Source: Streptomyces venezuelae (GTDB taxonomy: Bacteria > Actinomycetota > Actinomycetes > Streptomycetales > Streptomycetaceae). From it: DNA of 64,000 nt. Position numbers and translations under genes: made by a program. The notes beneath the pieces are model-generated. The model saw only the letters and a program-made list of their open reading frames with translations. It made no database searches and was not told the origin of the DNA. The stretch spans positions 3,844,001 to 3,908,000 of the forward strand of contig NZ_CP029191.1 of the NCBI RefSeq assembly GCF_008642335.1, given 5' to 3'. The first letter of the stretch is position 1, and every line of letters begins with the position of its first letter. Positions 1 through 7,656 of this stretch are shown piece after piece.

Positions 1-72
1 GGGACCTCCCCGGGCACCCCCCGAGTGGATCGTGTTCGCGAGCACTCCCCAACGTCTTGTATTGTTTGCGGC

Positions 73-157
73 GGAGGATTCGCCTAGTGGCCTAGGGCGC
101 ACGCTTGGAAAGCGTGTTGGGGGCAACCCCTCACGAGTTCGAATCTCGTATCCTCCG
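73..157 (+). tRNA. tRNA-Ser (anticodon GGA)
   Basis: An 85-nt class II tRNA. The acceptor stem ggaggat (73-79) pairs with atcctcc (150-156), with discriminator G157. The anticodon stem cacgc/gcgtg (100-104 and 112-116) encloses the loop ttggaaa with anticodon GGA at 107-109. A long variable arm and a gttcgaatc T-loop fit tRNA-Ser, which reads UCC and UCU codons. The CCA end is not encoded. A rho-independent terminator follows. Confidence 0.97.
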
Positions 158-179
158 CACTCGCCCGTCAGGGCAGATG

Positions 180-211
180 AAGGCCCCGCCCGGTTCGCCG
201 GTCGGGGCCTT
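180..211 (+). terminator. Terminator of tRNA-Ser(GGA)
   Basis: Inverted repeat aaggccccg (180-188) and cggggcctt (203-211) around a 14-nt loop, 23 nt beyond the tRNA. The stem plus a short T-rich tail fits a rho-independent terminator. It may also serve the convergent GntR gene. Confidence 0.8.
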
Positions 212-257
212 CATCGTTCTCCGGGCCCGGACGGGCAGCGGTCTCTCGGACCAGCCG

Positions 258-1040
258 TCAGGTGGCCGGGAGTCGGTACGACAGGACGTAGGCGTCCGCC
301 GCCATGACGGTGTCGCAGACCTCGACGGCCCGCCCCTCCGTGTCGTACGCGGTACGGATGAGGCTGATCACGGGCACACCGGAGGCCAGCCGCAGCGTCC
401 GCACTTCGTCGGGAGAAGGCATCCGCGCCCGGATCTCCTCCTCGAAGCGGTCCAGGTGGTGACCGAGCTCTTCGAGGCGGGCGTAGATGCCGCCGGGGCC
501 GGGGTTGGGGTCGGCGATCTGCGTGCCGCGTGCGATGTCGAGCGGGAGGTAGGAGGTGGCAAACTCGACCGGCCGCCCGTCGAGGAGATACCGCCGCCGA
601 CGCGCGAGCACCCGCCGTACGCCTCCGAGCCGCGTGGAGACGTCCTGGGTGGCCTTCTCCTCCTTGACCTCCAGGCTGTCCACGTCCGGGTGGCCGCCTG
701 CGGCATCGGCCTCAATGAGGAAGGCGGACTTGCCCTGCTCGCGGTGGCGGCGGGAGAACCGGTCGGAGGCGAGCCGCCGCACGGGCTGCCGTGGCCGCAC
801 GAAGACGCCCCTGCCGTGCTCGGCGTGCACGAGCCCCTCGCCCTGCAGAATCGAGAAGGAGTTACGGACGGTCATCCGGGAGACCCCGTAGTGCTCGACG
901 AGTTCGGCTTCCGAGGGCAGCTTCTCGCCCTCCTTGAACCGTCCCCGGTCGATGGCCTCGCGCAGCTGGTCGGCGATCTGCCGGAAGACCGCACGATCAC
1001 TGGTGGGGTCGACGGCACCGAGCCGGCTCGGGAGCGACAT
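258..1040 (-). CDS. GntR/HutC-family transcriptional regulator with UTRA domain
   Basis: A 260-residue DNA-binding regulator. The N-terminal winged helix-turn-helix covers about residues 15-80 (IADQLREAIDRGRF, LPSEAELVEHYGVSRMTVR), followed by a UTRA effector-binding domain in the C-terminal two thirds, as in HutC-type proteins. ATG at 1040 is chosen because an AAGGAG Shine-Dalgarno (1049-1054) lies 8 nt upstream; GTG at 1043 is the alternative. It is transcribed away from the Nudix gene, and a 10-bp palindrome in the shared upstream region is a candidate operator. The ligand cannot be inferred. HutC-type proteins usually repress and bind small metabolites such as sugars or amino acids. Confidence 0.93.
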   Translation of the reverse strand: MSLPSRLGAVDPTSDRAVFRQIADQLREAIDRGRFKEGEKLPSEAELVEHYGVSRMTVRNSFSILQGEGLVHAEHGRGVFVRPRQPVRRLASDRFSRRHREQGKSAFLIEADAAGGHPDVDSLEVKEEKATQDVSTRLGGVRRVLARRRRYLLDGRPVEFATSYLPLDIARGTQIADPNPGPGGIYARLEELGHHLDRFEEEIRARMPSPDEVRTLRLASGVPVISLIRTAYDTEGRAVEVCDTVMAADAYVLSYRLPAT

Positions 1041-1054
1041 CACATGTACTCCTT

Positions 1055-1064
1055 TAGATATCTA
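1055..1064. promoter_or_regulatory. Palindrome in the GntR/Nudix divergent region
   Basis: A perfect palindrome, tagatatcta, lies 15 nt upstream of the GntR start, just upstream of its Shine-Dalgarno. AT-rich palindromes beside a GntR gene are typical autoregulatory operators, so it may also affect the divergent Nudix gene. Function is inferred from position only. Confidence 0.4.
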
Positions 1065-1138
1065 GACGAGTAGCTGAGCGCTGTTGCTACGGTGGGCAGC
1101 CTAGCCATCGGCGAGGTTCCGGGAAGAGAGCGAGGACC

Positions 1139-1570
1139 GTGAGCACGAACCGCCCGCACTCTGTCAGCGTTGCCGGAGTCATCGTCGACAACCGGGACCG
1201 GGCCCTCCTCATCAAGCGCCGTGACAACGGCAAGTGGGAACCCCCGGGCGGCATCCTCGAACGCGCGGAGACCATCCCCGAGGCCCTGCAACGCGAGGTC
1301 CTCGAAGAGACCGGCATCAAAATCGCACTCCCCGCGACCCTGACCGGCATCTACAAGAACATGACGGGCTTGATCGTCTCCATGGTCTTCCGATGCGAGG
1401 CCGCCGACGGTACGCCCACGCCCGGCGACGAGACCCGAGCTCTGCGCTGGGCGACCCGCGACGAAGTCACCGAACTCGCCGACGAGGCCTACGCGATCCG
1501 CGTCCTGGACGCACTCGACGCGACATCGCCACCGGCCATTCGCGCCCACGACGGCGTGAAACTCATCTAG
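1139..1570 (+). CDS. Nudix hydrolase
   Basis: A 143-residue cytoplasmic pyrophosphohydrolase. The Nudix box is complete: GGILERAETIPEALQREVLE followed by ETGI, with the REVLEE glutamates that bind the metal. Substrate cannot be read from the sequence; relatives hydrolyse nucleoside diphosphates linked to another moiety. The start is GTG at 1139, preceded by gagcgagga. It is followed 46 nt later by an RsbW-like ATPase, and may be co-transcribed with it. Domain architecture is the single-domain Nudix fold with nothing fused. Confidence 0.92.
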   Translation: MSTNRPHSVSVAGVIVDNRDRALLIKRRDNGKWEPPGGILERAETIPEALQREVLEETGIKIALPATLTGIYKNMTGLIVSMVFRCEAADGTPTPGDETRALRWATRDEVTELADEAYAIRVLDALDATSPPAIRAHDGVKLI

Positions 1571-1616
1571 CTCGAACCCGCTGCACATGGTGGCCCACCA
1601 GCACGAAGGAACTTGT

Positions 1617-2048
1617 ATGCACGAGTATACGAGCAGTACCCGAGTCTGGACCTTCACCTGCCCAGGCCTCCCCGAGGAGGTCAGCCGAGCCCGACGCTGG
1701 ACGCGCGACATCCTCCAAGGGTCGCCGCTGGCGGACGACGCCGAATTGATCGTGAGCGAGCTGAGCGCGAACGCGATCCTGCACACGGCCAGCGGCCGTC
1801 AGTCGGGCAGCTTCCATCTGGCGTTGGCGGTCTCGTCCCAGGCCATCGCGCTGTCGATCACGGACGACGGGGACGTGGAGACAGCCCCGAAGGCCGAGCA
1901 TCCGGACGAGGAGGCGACGCACGGACGAGGTCTGGGCATGGTCAGCGCACTGGCCCACCGGTTGGTGGTGCGGAACAGCGACGGCGGCCACACGGTGACG
2001 GCGGAGCTCTTCACGGACGCACAACCTCCAGGCGGACACCCATGCTGA
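1617..2048 (+). CDS. ATP-binding protein, RsbW-like HATPase_c_2 family
   Basis: A 143-residue GHKL-fold protein like those that act as anti-sigma factor kinases (SpoIIAB/RsbW relatives), very abundant in Streptomyces. The N box is ELIVSELSANAILHT (about residues 44-58) and the G box is THGRGLGMVSAL near residue 100. ATG at 1617 has a GAAGGA ribosome site 6 nt upstream; an in-frame GTG/ATG further upstream at 1587 lacks one. The stop overlaps the next gene by 7 nt, so the two are translationally coupled. The sigma-factor partner is unknown. Such proteins often occur beside small DUF397/XRE genes, which are absent here. Confidence 0.85.
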   Translation: MHEYTSSTRVWTFTCPGLPEEVSRARRWTRDILQGSPLADDAELIVSELSANAILHTASGRQSGSFHLALAVSSQAIALSITDDGDVETAPKAEHPDEEATHGRGLGMVSALAHRLVVRNSDGGHTVTAELFTDAQPPGGHPC

Positions 2049-2446
2049 ACGCCGACATGAGCGCCGCCGATCTCCAGCGCGGCTTCTGGTGCGAGTGCTG
2101 GGCGGAGGACCTCACGACTCCGGACCACCCGATGGTGAAGACAGCCTTCGGCGCCTACTCAGCGGCCCAGGCGGACGGCTGGCTCTCCACAGCGCTCCGG
2201 GTCATCACGAAGGAGCTCACCCCGGACGCCCCCACAGTTACGTGGGACTGGCTCTACGAAAGCCGCATCGACACCAGACGAGTACTCCTCAACTCCGAAC
2301 CCCGCACGCTCGCAGTGACCTACGCAGGCATGCACGTGACGTGGACGATCCGCCCGGTACTCTTCCTACCGCTCGCAGACCACCAGAAGCCGGAACTCAT
2401 GCCCTACGGAGCCCATTTAGACTCCGAGCCCCATGGACCCGGCTGA
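2042..2446 (+). CDS. Conserved hypothetical protein, coupled to the RsbW-like gene
   Basis: A 134-residue protein beginning MLNADMSAADLQRGFWCECW. It has no signal peptide or membrane segment, and contains several Trp and Tyr residues (VTWDWLYES, MHVTWTIRPVLFLPL). The start overlaps the preceding stop, so co-translation is likely. I do not recognise a catalytic motif. Context suggests an accessory to the RsbW-like ATPase, which is inference only. Termination is probably at the hairpin near 2498. Confidence 0.75.
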   Translation: MLNADMSAADLQRGFWCECWAEDLTTPDHPMVKTAFGAYSAAQADGWLSTALRVITKELTPDAPTVTWDWLYESRIDTRRVLLNSEPRTLAVTYAGMHVTWTIRPVLFLPLADHQKPELMPYGAHLDSEPHGPG

Positions 2447-2497
2447 GTTACCACTTTCTCTACTGGTTCAAAGCGGCTCGCGTACCGCTCGCCGCGC

Positions 2498-2519
2498 GCG
2501 GCCCGGCTCCCCGGGCCGC
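2498..2519. terminator. Bidirectional hairpin between convergent genes
   Basis: gcggcccgg (2498-2506) and ccgggccgc (2511-2519) form a 9-bp stem with a 4-nt loop. It lies between the convergent unknown gene ending at 2446 and the TIR gene ending at 2557. Confidence 0.6.
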
Positions 2520-2556
2520 CGCTCCTGTCTCCACACGCCACCGCTGGGCCACTGTG

Positions 2557-3657
2557 CTACGCGATGCTTCCCCACCGGTCGACAATACGCACGGCATCCT
2601 GAATTTTGGTGATCCCAATCCTGGCCGGCTTCAGAGCGTTCCTCAGGGGGGCGCTCATTACCTCAACGCCGGTCATCAATGCCAAAAAATTGGTGATCTC
2701 CGTCACCACTTCGCGAAGCTCCCCCGACCCCTGCGTGCTTCCAATCATATTCCTGAGTGTTTCCCGAGCTTCCGGTGCCTGAACTTGAGAAAGCTGCTTG
2801 ACAGCGGAGTTCATGACCACATCGGCCTGTTCAGCTGTCGCGGCCAGTTGCAGTCCGGAATCGTGCAGTTTAACCGACGGCGCCTTCAGACGGCCAGCCA
2901 TTTGGACTGACGCCGTCTGCAATTGTTGCGCTGTGATGCCGGGCATCACTTGTGTGAAGCTAGCTTGTACAATCTCGCCCCAGGAGTTGAGATCGTTCAG
3001 AGCCTGTTCGACCTGCTGTGTCAGTGTGAGAGCGTATCCGTTCAACTCCTCCATGGTTCCAAGAAAATCTTCGCCCTCATCGAGTTCACCCGAGCCGTCA
3101 GAGGCGGCAGCAACCCCTGATTCAGGCTCATGGGTGATGGTCTCGGCTTTAGCGATAACGCTTATCAAGTCGTCCGTGAGGACACTGATAGCCTTGCGCC
3201 ACTCTCGAGTGCCTTGTCCAGCCAAGAAGGCCTCTTCGAGATCCTTGTACTGCAGAGATTCAATAACGGATACCTCGGGTATCGCATGCTCGGCCCTCAT
3301 GCCTGCCGCGCCCGCAATCACCACCGGCAAAATCAGATATTTGGCATTCAACCGCTGCGCGGTGCCATGGAATGCATTTAGCTCATCTCTGCAGGCGGGT
3401 CGATTAAAGTACTGCATTGTAATGATTGGCATGAAGATAGATGCGTTTCTGAGCTCGCCATCGATCTGTGCTCTCCAGTCATCCCCCCACCCGATGCTCT
3501 CCCGATCGAAGAAGACTGATAGATCGTTACCCGTTTTCGCTGAGTAAAACCCTTTGAGGTCGTCAACGAAAGACTTAACTGCGTCGTCGAATAACTTATT
3601 GTCCGCGTGCGCGTAGCTGATAAAGAGTCTATTAACCTGTGCAATCTGAGTCGACAT
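2557..3657 (-). CDS. TIR-domain protein with helical C-terminal region
   Basis: A 366-residue protein. An N-terminal TIR domain spans about residues 8-140: strand VNRLFISYAHAD, the loop FFDRESIGWGDDW, IFMPIITMQYF, then C89-R-D-E92, where E92 is at the position of the catalytic glutamate of NAD-cleaving TIR enzymes. The C-terminal half (about 190-366) looks largely helical and has no known family to me. The gene is clearly less GC-rich than its neighbours and uses codons rare in Streptomyces (TTA in NKLFDD, AGA, AAT, ATA), so it was probably acquired, and the TTA codon may make it bldA-dependent. It stands alone between terminators. Roles could be anti-phage NADase or signalling. ATG at 3657 is used; no strong ribosome site is visible. 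Confidence 0.8.
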   Translation of the reverse strand: MSTQIAQVNRLFISYAHADNKLFDDAVKSFVDDLKGFYSAKTGNDLSVFFDRESIGWGDDWRAQIDGELRNASIFMPIITMQYFNRPACRDELNAFHGTAQRLNAKYLILPVVIAGAAGMRAEHAIPEVSVIESLQYKDLEEAFLAGQGTREWRKAISVLTDDLISVIAKAETITHEPESGVAAASDGSGELDEGEDFLGTMEELNGYALTLTQQVEQALNDLNSWGEIVQASFTQVMPGITAQQLQTASVQMAGRLKAPSVKLHDSGLQLAATAEQADVVMNSAVKQLSQVQAPEARETLRNMIGSTQGSGELREVVTEITNFLALMTGVEVMSAPLRNALKPARIGITKIQDAVRIVDRWGSIA

Positions 3658-3766
3658 CACGCACCACCAGATATACGGGACTAAGGACTACTCTGCGTTG
3701 GCTGAGTGAGATGCGAGCATTCCAGATGGCCATGCGCCCGGCGACCGTTTTCTGAAAAAATCTTGG

Positions 3767-3798
3767 AAGGCCCGGACCGTTTCGACGGTCCGGGCCTT
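3767..3798. terminator. Strong hairpin between TIR and STAS genes
   Basis: aaggcccggaccg (3767-3779) and cggtccgggcctt (3786-3798) form a perfect 13-bp stem with a 6-nt loop. It lies 39 nt past the STAS stop, which is transcribed toward it, so it most likely terminates that gene. The segment between it and the TIR start (3658-3766) shows no gene. Confidence 0.75.
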
Positions 3799-3836
3799 CG
3801 TCGTTCCCGGCACCCGTTTCGGCCCGCTCGGACCGT

Positions 3837-4211
3837 TCAGCCCGCCGCCCGTAAGCGTCCGCGTAGTGCGTCCTCCAACGTGGGGGCCGGGCGGAGGCGG
3901 GGGGTGAGGTGGAGGATGTGCAGCATGCGCAGGATGAGTGGGTGGGGGCAGACCAGGAGCAGGTCGCCGTCTCGTTCCTCCAGGCGGGTGCGGGCGCGGC
4001 AGAGCAGGGCCAGGCCGGAGCAGTCGAAGAACGTGGTCGGCGTGAGGTCGATGACGAGCAGCGTCTCGGGCGGCGTGGTCGCCGCGTCCAGGATCGGCAG
4101 GATCTTCAGGGCCGCCGCGATGTCTATCTCGCCGTGGAACTCCATGACGAGGTGGTCGGGGGCCCGGTGGACGCGCAGATGCCCGTCGGGGAGCGGAACG
4201 CCGTGGATCAT
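3837..4211 (-). CDS. STAS-domain anti-sigma factor antagonist
   Basis: A 124-residue protein with one STAS domain (LVMEFHGEIDIAAALKILP, LLVIDLTPTTFFDCSGLALL). The segment DCSGLALL contains the serine at the position phosphorylated by RsbW/SpoIIAB kinases in SpoIIAA-type antagonists. ATG at 4211 has a GAGGA site 9 nt upstream. A 22-residue upstream extension is open but has no ribosome site. It diverges from the SulP gene, whose product also carries a STAS domain. Expected role is release of a sigma factor in a partner-switching cascade; the partner is not adjacent. Confidence 0.88.
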   Translation of the reverse strand: MIHGVPLPDGHLRVHRAPDHLVMEFHGEIDIAAALKILPILDAATTPPETLLVIDLTPTTFFDCSGLALLCRARTRLEERDGDLLLVCPHPLILRMLHILHLTPRLRPAPTLEDALRGRLRAAG

Positions 4212-4382
4212 GGCGGCATCCTCACTGCGTACGGCCCACCTCCAGGGGGCCGGATGGGCGGGTGGGACGAGAGCCACCGGGGTCCGGGGTGACGGTTCGG
4301 GCAGGCGTGGGGGGGCTGGGTGGGGGCAAGGGGTCGCTTTACCGGGTGATATGCCCCCGTCAAGGTGATGTCCAACATGCCG

Positions 4383-4405
4383 CTTGACAAAGTTTGTTCG
4401 TCAAG
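4383..4405 (+). promoter_or_regulatory. Inverted repeat with TTGACA-like hexamer upstream of sulP
   Basis: cttgac (4383-4388) and gtcaag (4400-4405) form an inverted repeat with an 11-nt spacer. The left arm contains TTGACA, matching a vegetative -35, but no convincing -10 lies 17 nt downstream. It could be an operator or part of a promoter. Confidence 0.3.
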
Positions 4406-4434
4406 TCGCGGTGGGGGGAGCCGAGTTGGGGCGA

Positions 4435-4451
4435 TCACCCCTGTGGGGTGA
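4435..4451. promoter_or_regulatory. Island palindrome site 1: TCACC-N7-GGTGA
   Basis: TCACC-CCTGTGG-GGTGA, perfect over 19 bp when one flanking base on each side is included (atcacccc tgt ggggtgat). It lies 56 bp upstream of the SulP start. It is the best copy of a motif that recurs upstream of most transcription units from 4.4 to 29.2 kb. Confidence 0.65.
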
Positions 4452-4507
4452 TTCCGTGGGCCGGTGCCTCCGCGAGCCTGAGCGGGATTCGGGGCGGGGA
4501 GGCGTTC

Positions 4508-6226
4508 ATGGGGGCCAGTGGGGGGCCATGCCGTGGTGGGCGGCTCGGGGCGGTGCTGGGTGCCGTGCCCGGAGTGCGTGCCGTCCGGACGTATCGGCGG
4601 GAGTGGCTGGGCAAGGACATCGTCGCGGGGGTCGTGCTGACGACGCTGCTCGTGCCGCAGGGCATGGCGTACGCCGAACTCGCGGGGCTGCCCGCCATCA
4701 CCGGGCTCTACACGTCCATCCTGTGTCTGCTCGGCTATGCCGTGTGCGGGCCCTCGCGGATTCTCGTCCTCGGGCCCGACTCCTCGCTCGGGCCGATGAT
4801 CGCGGCGACGGTGCTGCCGCTCGTCGCCGCCGACGGTGACCCCGACCGTGCCGTCGCCCTCGCCTCGATGCTGTCGCTCATGGTCGCGGGCATCATGATT
4901 CTGGCGTCTGCCGCCCGGCTCGGTTACGTCGCCGAATTGATTTCCAAGCCCACGATGATCGGGTACATGAACGGGCTCGCCGTCACCATCCTGGTCGGCC
5001 AGCTGCCCAAGCTCCTCGGGTTCAAGGTGGACGCCGACGGGTTGCTCGACGAGTGCGCGGCCGTCGCCCGGGCGGTCGCCGACGGCAAGGCCGTGGGGGC
5101 CGCCGTCGTCGTGGGGTGCGGTGGGATCGGCCTCATACTCGCGCTGCAGCGGTGGCTGCCTCGCGTGCCCGCCGTTCTCGTCATGGTCGTTGTGGCCATT
5201 GGTGCCGTGGTGGTGTTCGACCTTGAGGAGCGTGGGGTCTCGCTCGTGGGTGTGTTGCCCGAGGGGTTTCCGCCGTTCACCGTTCCCGACGTACGGTTCG
5301 AGGATTTTGGACCTCTGTTCGCGGGGGCTCTGGGCATCGCCGTTGTTTCTCTTGCCGACACCATTTCCAATGCCTCCGCCTTCGCCTCTCGTACCGGGCA
5401 GGAAGTGCGCGGGAATCAGGAGATGGCGGGCGTGGGCGCGGCCAATCTCGCCGCTGGGCTCTTTCAGGGGTTTCCCGTGAGTACGAGCGGGTCGCGTACT
5501 GCTGTGGCGGAGCGTGCCGGGGCTCGTACGCAGTTGACGGGGGTGGTGGGCGCCGGCCTCATCGTGCTCATGCTCGTGCTCGTGCCGGGGCTCTTCCGGC
5601 ATCTGCCTCAGCCCGCGCTCGCCGCCGTCGTCATCACCGCTTCGCTCTCCCTGGCCGACCTTCCCGGCACGGTTCGGCTGTGGCGGCAGCGCCGGATGGA
5701 GTTCTTGTTGTGCCTCGCCGCGTTCCTCGGGGTTGCTCTCGTGGGGGTGCTCGAAGGGATCGCCGTGGCCGTCTCCCTTTCCGTGTTGAACGTTTTTCGG
5801 CGGGTCTGGTGGCCGTACGAGACTGTTCTCGGGCTCGTCGCCGGGCTTCCCGGGTATCACGACATCCGCTCGTATCCCGAGGCCGAGCGGGTTCCCGGGC
5901 TCGTCATCTATCGCTTCGACGCTCCTCTCGTATTCGCCAACGCCAAGACCTTCCGCGACGAGGTCACGCGGCTCTCGCGGGGCGATCCGGCGCCCGAGTG
6001 GATCGTGATCGCCGCCGAGCCCATGACCGACGTCGACACCACCGCCGCCGATGTCCTGGAAACGCTCGACGAGTCCCTCAACGCCCGCGGAGTGCATCTC
6101 GTCTTCGCGGAGCTGAAGGACCCGGTGCGGCGCAAGATCGAGCAGTACGAGCTCACTCGGACCATCGACGAGCGGCATATCTTCCCGACCATTGAGGCCG
6201 CCGTCGCCGCGTTCCGGAGTCGGTGA
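4508..6226 (+). CDS. SulP-family anion transporter with C-terminal STAS domain
   Basis: A 572-residue inner-membrane transporter of the SLC26/SulP family (sulfate, bicarbonate or related anions). The N-terminal part has the family signature LLVPQGMAYAELAGLPAITG and about 10-12 hydrophobic segments up to residue ~430. A cytoplasmic STAS domain follows (VIYRFDAPLVFANAKTFRDE ... DVDTTAADVLETL). ATG at 4508 is chosen because GGGGAGG lies just upstream; an earlier in-frame ATG at 4394 would add 38 unlikely residues. The perfect TCACC-N7-GGTGA palindrome sits in its upstream region. The actual anion cannot be deduced. Confidence 0.92.
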   Translation: MGASGGPCRGGRLGAVLGAVPGVRAVRTYRREWLGKDIVAGVVLTTLLVPQGMAYAELAGLPAITGLYTSILCLLGYAVCGPSRILVLGPDSSLGPMIAATVLPLVAADGDPDRAVALASMLSLMVAGIMILASAARLGYVAELISKPTMIGYMNGLAVTILVGQLPKLLGFKVDADGLLDECAAVARAVADGKAVGAAVVVGCGGIGLILALQRWLPRVPAVLVMVVVAIGAVVVFDLEERGVSLVGVLPEGFPPFTVPDVRFEDFGPLFAGALGIAVVSLADTISNASAFASRTGQEVRGNQEMAGVGAANLAAGLFQGFPVSTSGSRTAVAERAGARTQLTGVVGAGLIVLMLVLVPGLFRHLPQPALAAVVITASLSLADLPGTVRLWRQRRMEFLLCLAAFLGVALVGVLEGIAVAVSLSVLNVFRRVWWPYETVLGLVAGLPGYHDIRSYPEAERVPGLVIYRFDAPLVFANAKTFRDEVTRLSRGDPAPEWIVIAAEPMTDVDTTAADVLETLDESLNARGVHLVFAELKDPVRRKIEQYELTRTIDERHIFPTIEAAVAAFRSR

Positions 6227-6250
6227 CCCCCGCGGGCCGGTACGGCTCTG

Positions 6251-6628
6251 TCACATCGGCAGCGCGTGGTGCTTCGCCCGTGCGTACTCCGCCTCTGTGA
6301 GCGCGCCCGACTGGTGCAGCGCCGCCAGCCGCTCCAGCTCGCCCGCGCCGGCGACCGCCGACGAACCCATGGGGTCGTGGCCGAAGGCCGACATGCGGGT
6401 GGCCACGTTCCGGTTGCTCATCCCGGAACCCTGGCTGATGACGTAGAGAAGTACGCCGAGCAGGGGCAGGACGAACACGAGCAGCAGCCACAGGGCCTTG
6501 CGCATGCCGTTCAGATCCTCGTTGCGGAAGATGTCCACAACGATGTGGATGACGATGGCGAACCAGATCACCCACAAGAAGAAGATGAGCATGGTCAGGA
6601 AGACGTCGAACATCGGGTAGTCGTCCAC
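6251..6628 (-). CDS. PLDc_N/SHOCT-domain membrane protein
   Basis: A 125-residue protein with two hydrophobic helices (MLIFFLWVIWFAIVIHIVVD and LWLLLVFVLPLLGVLLYVIS) in a PLDc_N-like arrangement. A C-terminal SHOCT motif follows (ELERLAALHQSGALTEAEYA). GTG at 6628 is favoured because GGGAGG lies 11 nt upstream; an upstream in-frame ATG at 6676 is the alternative. SHOCT domains are short oligomerisation modules of unknown role. It shares its upstream region and motif site 2 with the divergent YihY gene. Confidence 0.82.
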   Translation of the reverse strand: MDDYPMFDVFLTMLIFFLWVIWFAIVIHIVVDIFRNEDLNGMRKALWLLLVFVLPLLGVLLYVISQGSGMSNRNVATRMSAFGHDPMGSSAVAGAGELERLAALHQSGALTEAEYARAKHHALPM

Positions 6629-6706
6629 GGCAGCCAGCCCTCCCGTTCGGTCCGGTCCCGTCGGTCCGGTGGGCATCAGCTTCGGGGGCGCCGGCCCGGG
6701 GGCGTA

Positions 6707-6723
6707 TCACCCTTGCGGGGCGA
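6707..6723. promoter_or_regulatory. Island palindrome site 2
   Basis: TCACC-CTTGCGG-GGCGA: N7 spacing with one mismatch in the right half. It lies between the divergent SHOCT (start 6628) and YihY (start 6799) genes, about 75-80 bp from each. Confidence 0.5.
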
Positions 6724-6798
6724 ACCCGCGTACGGCGAACCGCGCGACAGTGATCCCAGAGCGCGGGCCCGGCGTCACTGCTGCGAGGGGGCACCGTC

Positions 6799-7635
6799 AT
6801 GCTGACCGCCACGCGCGCCCGGCCGCTGGCGGCCCGTGTCGTACGGCAGCTCGTGGGCGTGAACATCCTGGACCTCGCGACGCGGCTCGCCGCGCAGGCG
6901 TTCCTCGCCGCGCTGCCGATGCTCATCGCGGTCGCCTCGTTCTGCCCGCCCGGCTGGCGGCAAGAGCTGCGCAGGTCGCTGCGGTCCCTGTTCGGCTCGG
7001 GCGGGACCGAGGCGGCCATGCTCGACCAGGTGTACGCGGGCGAGCCGCAGGCGATGCACAGCTGGGGCACGGCGAGCGTGCTGGTCGCGCTGCTGTCCGC
7101 CACCGCCTTCTCCAGGGCGCTGCAACGGCTCTGCGAACGCTGCTGGCACCTGCCGGCCTCCGGCATGCGGATCCTGCTGTGGCGCTGGGCGGTGTGGCTC
7201 TTCGTCTGGCTGACGGCGCTGTTCTTCCAGGGGCTGCTGCACGACGGGTTCGGGGCGGGTCCCGTGCTCGGCATTCCGTTGCAGGCCGTCGGCGCCGTCC
7301 TCATGTGGTGGTGGACGCAGCACCTGCTGCTCGCGGGGCGCGTGCCGTGGCGGCCCCTGCTGCCGGGGGCGCTGCTCGCCGGGGCGGGGGTGGTCGCGTA
7401 CTCGCAGGTCGCCGCGGTGTGGCTGCCGGGGGCGCTGCAGCGCAGCGTGGAGCGGTACGGGCCGCTCGGCTCGGTCTTCACGCTCCTGTCCTGGCTGATC
7501 GTCTTCTTCACGGTCGTCGCGGTCGGCATCGCGCTCGGTCAGGTGTTCGCGCAGGAGGAGCGGGTGCGGCGGCTCCTGCGCATCCCCGCCGTGCCGGTGG
7601 CGGACGGTGGGGGCGTCACGCCGACGACGCGGTGA
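6799..7635 (+). CDS. YihY/virulence factor BrkB family membrane protein
   Basis: A 278-residue polytopic membrane protein. It has about six hydrophobic segments (LLWRWAVWLFVWLTALFF, LLPGALLAGAGVVAYS, FTLLSWLIVFFTVVAVGIAL) and the family pattern of a long hydrophilic stretch after the first helix pair. YihY proteins were once called ribonuclease BN; their function is unresolved, with lipid or envelope roles suggested. ATG at 6799 follows gagggggcaccgtc. Placement in the island beside SHOCT and DUF7144 genes suggests an envelope stress role, which is inference. Confidence 0.85.
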   Translation: MLTATRARPLAARVVRQLVGVNILDLATRLAAQAFLAALPMLIAVASFCPPGWRQELRRSLRSLFGSGGTEAAMLDQVYAGEPQAMHSWGTASVLVALLSATAFSRALQRLCERCWHLPASGMRILLWRWAVWLFVWLTALFFQGLLHDGFGAGPVLGIPLQAVGAVLMWWWTQHLLLAGRVPWRPLLPGALLAGAGVVAYSQVAAVWLPGALQRSVERYGPLGSVFTLLSWLIVFFTVVAVGIALGQVFAQEERVRRLLRIPAVPVADGGGVTPTTR

Positions 7636-7656
7636 CCTCGCCGGTGCCGGTACGGG

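Noticed and set aside
73..157. An integration site of a mobile element at tRNA-Ser(GGA)
   Set aside because: No integrase or tRNA 3'-end duplication is visible downstream; a terminator and host genes follow.
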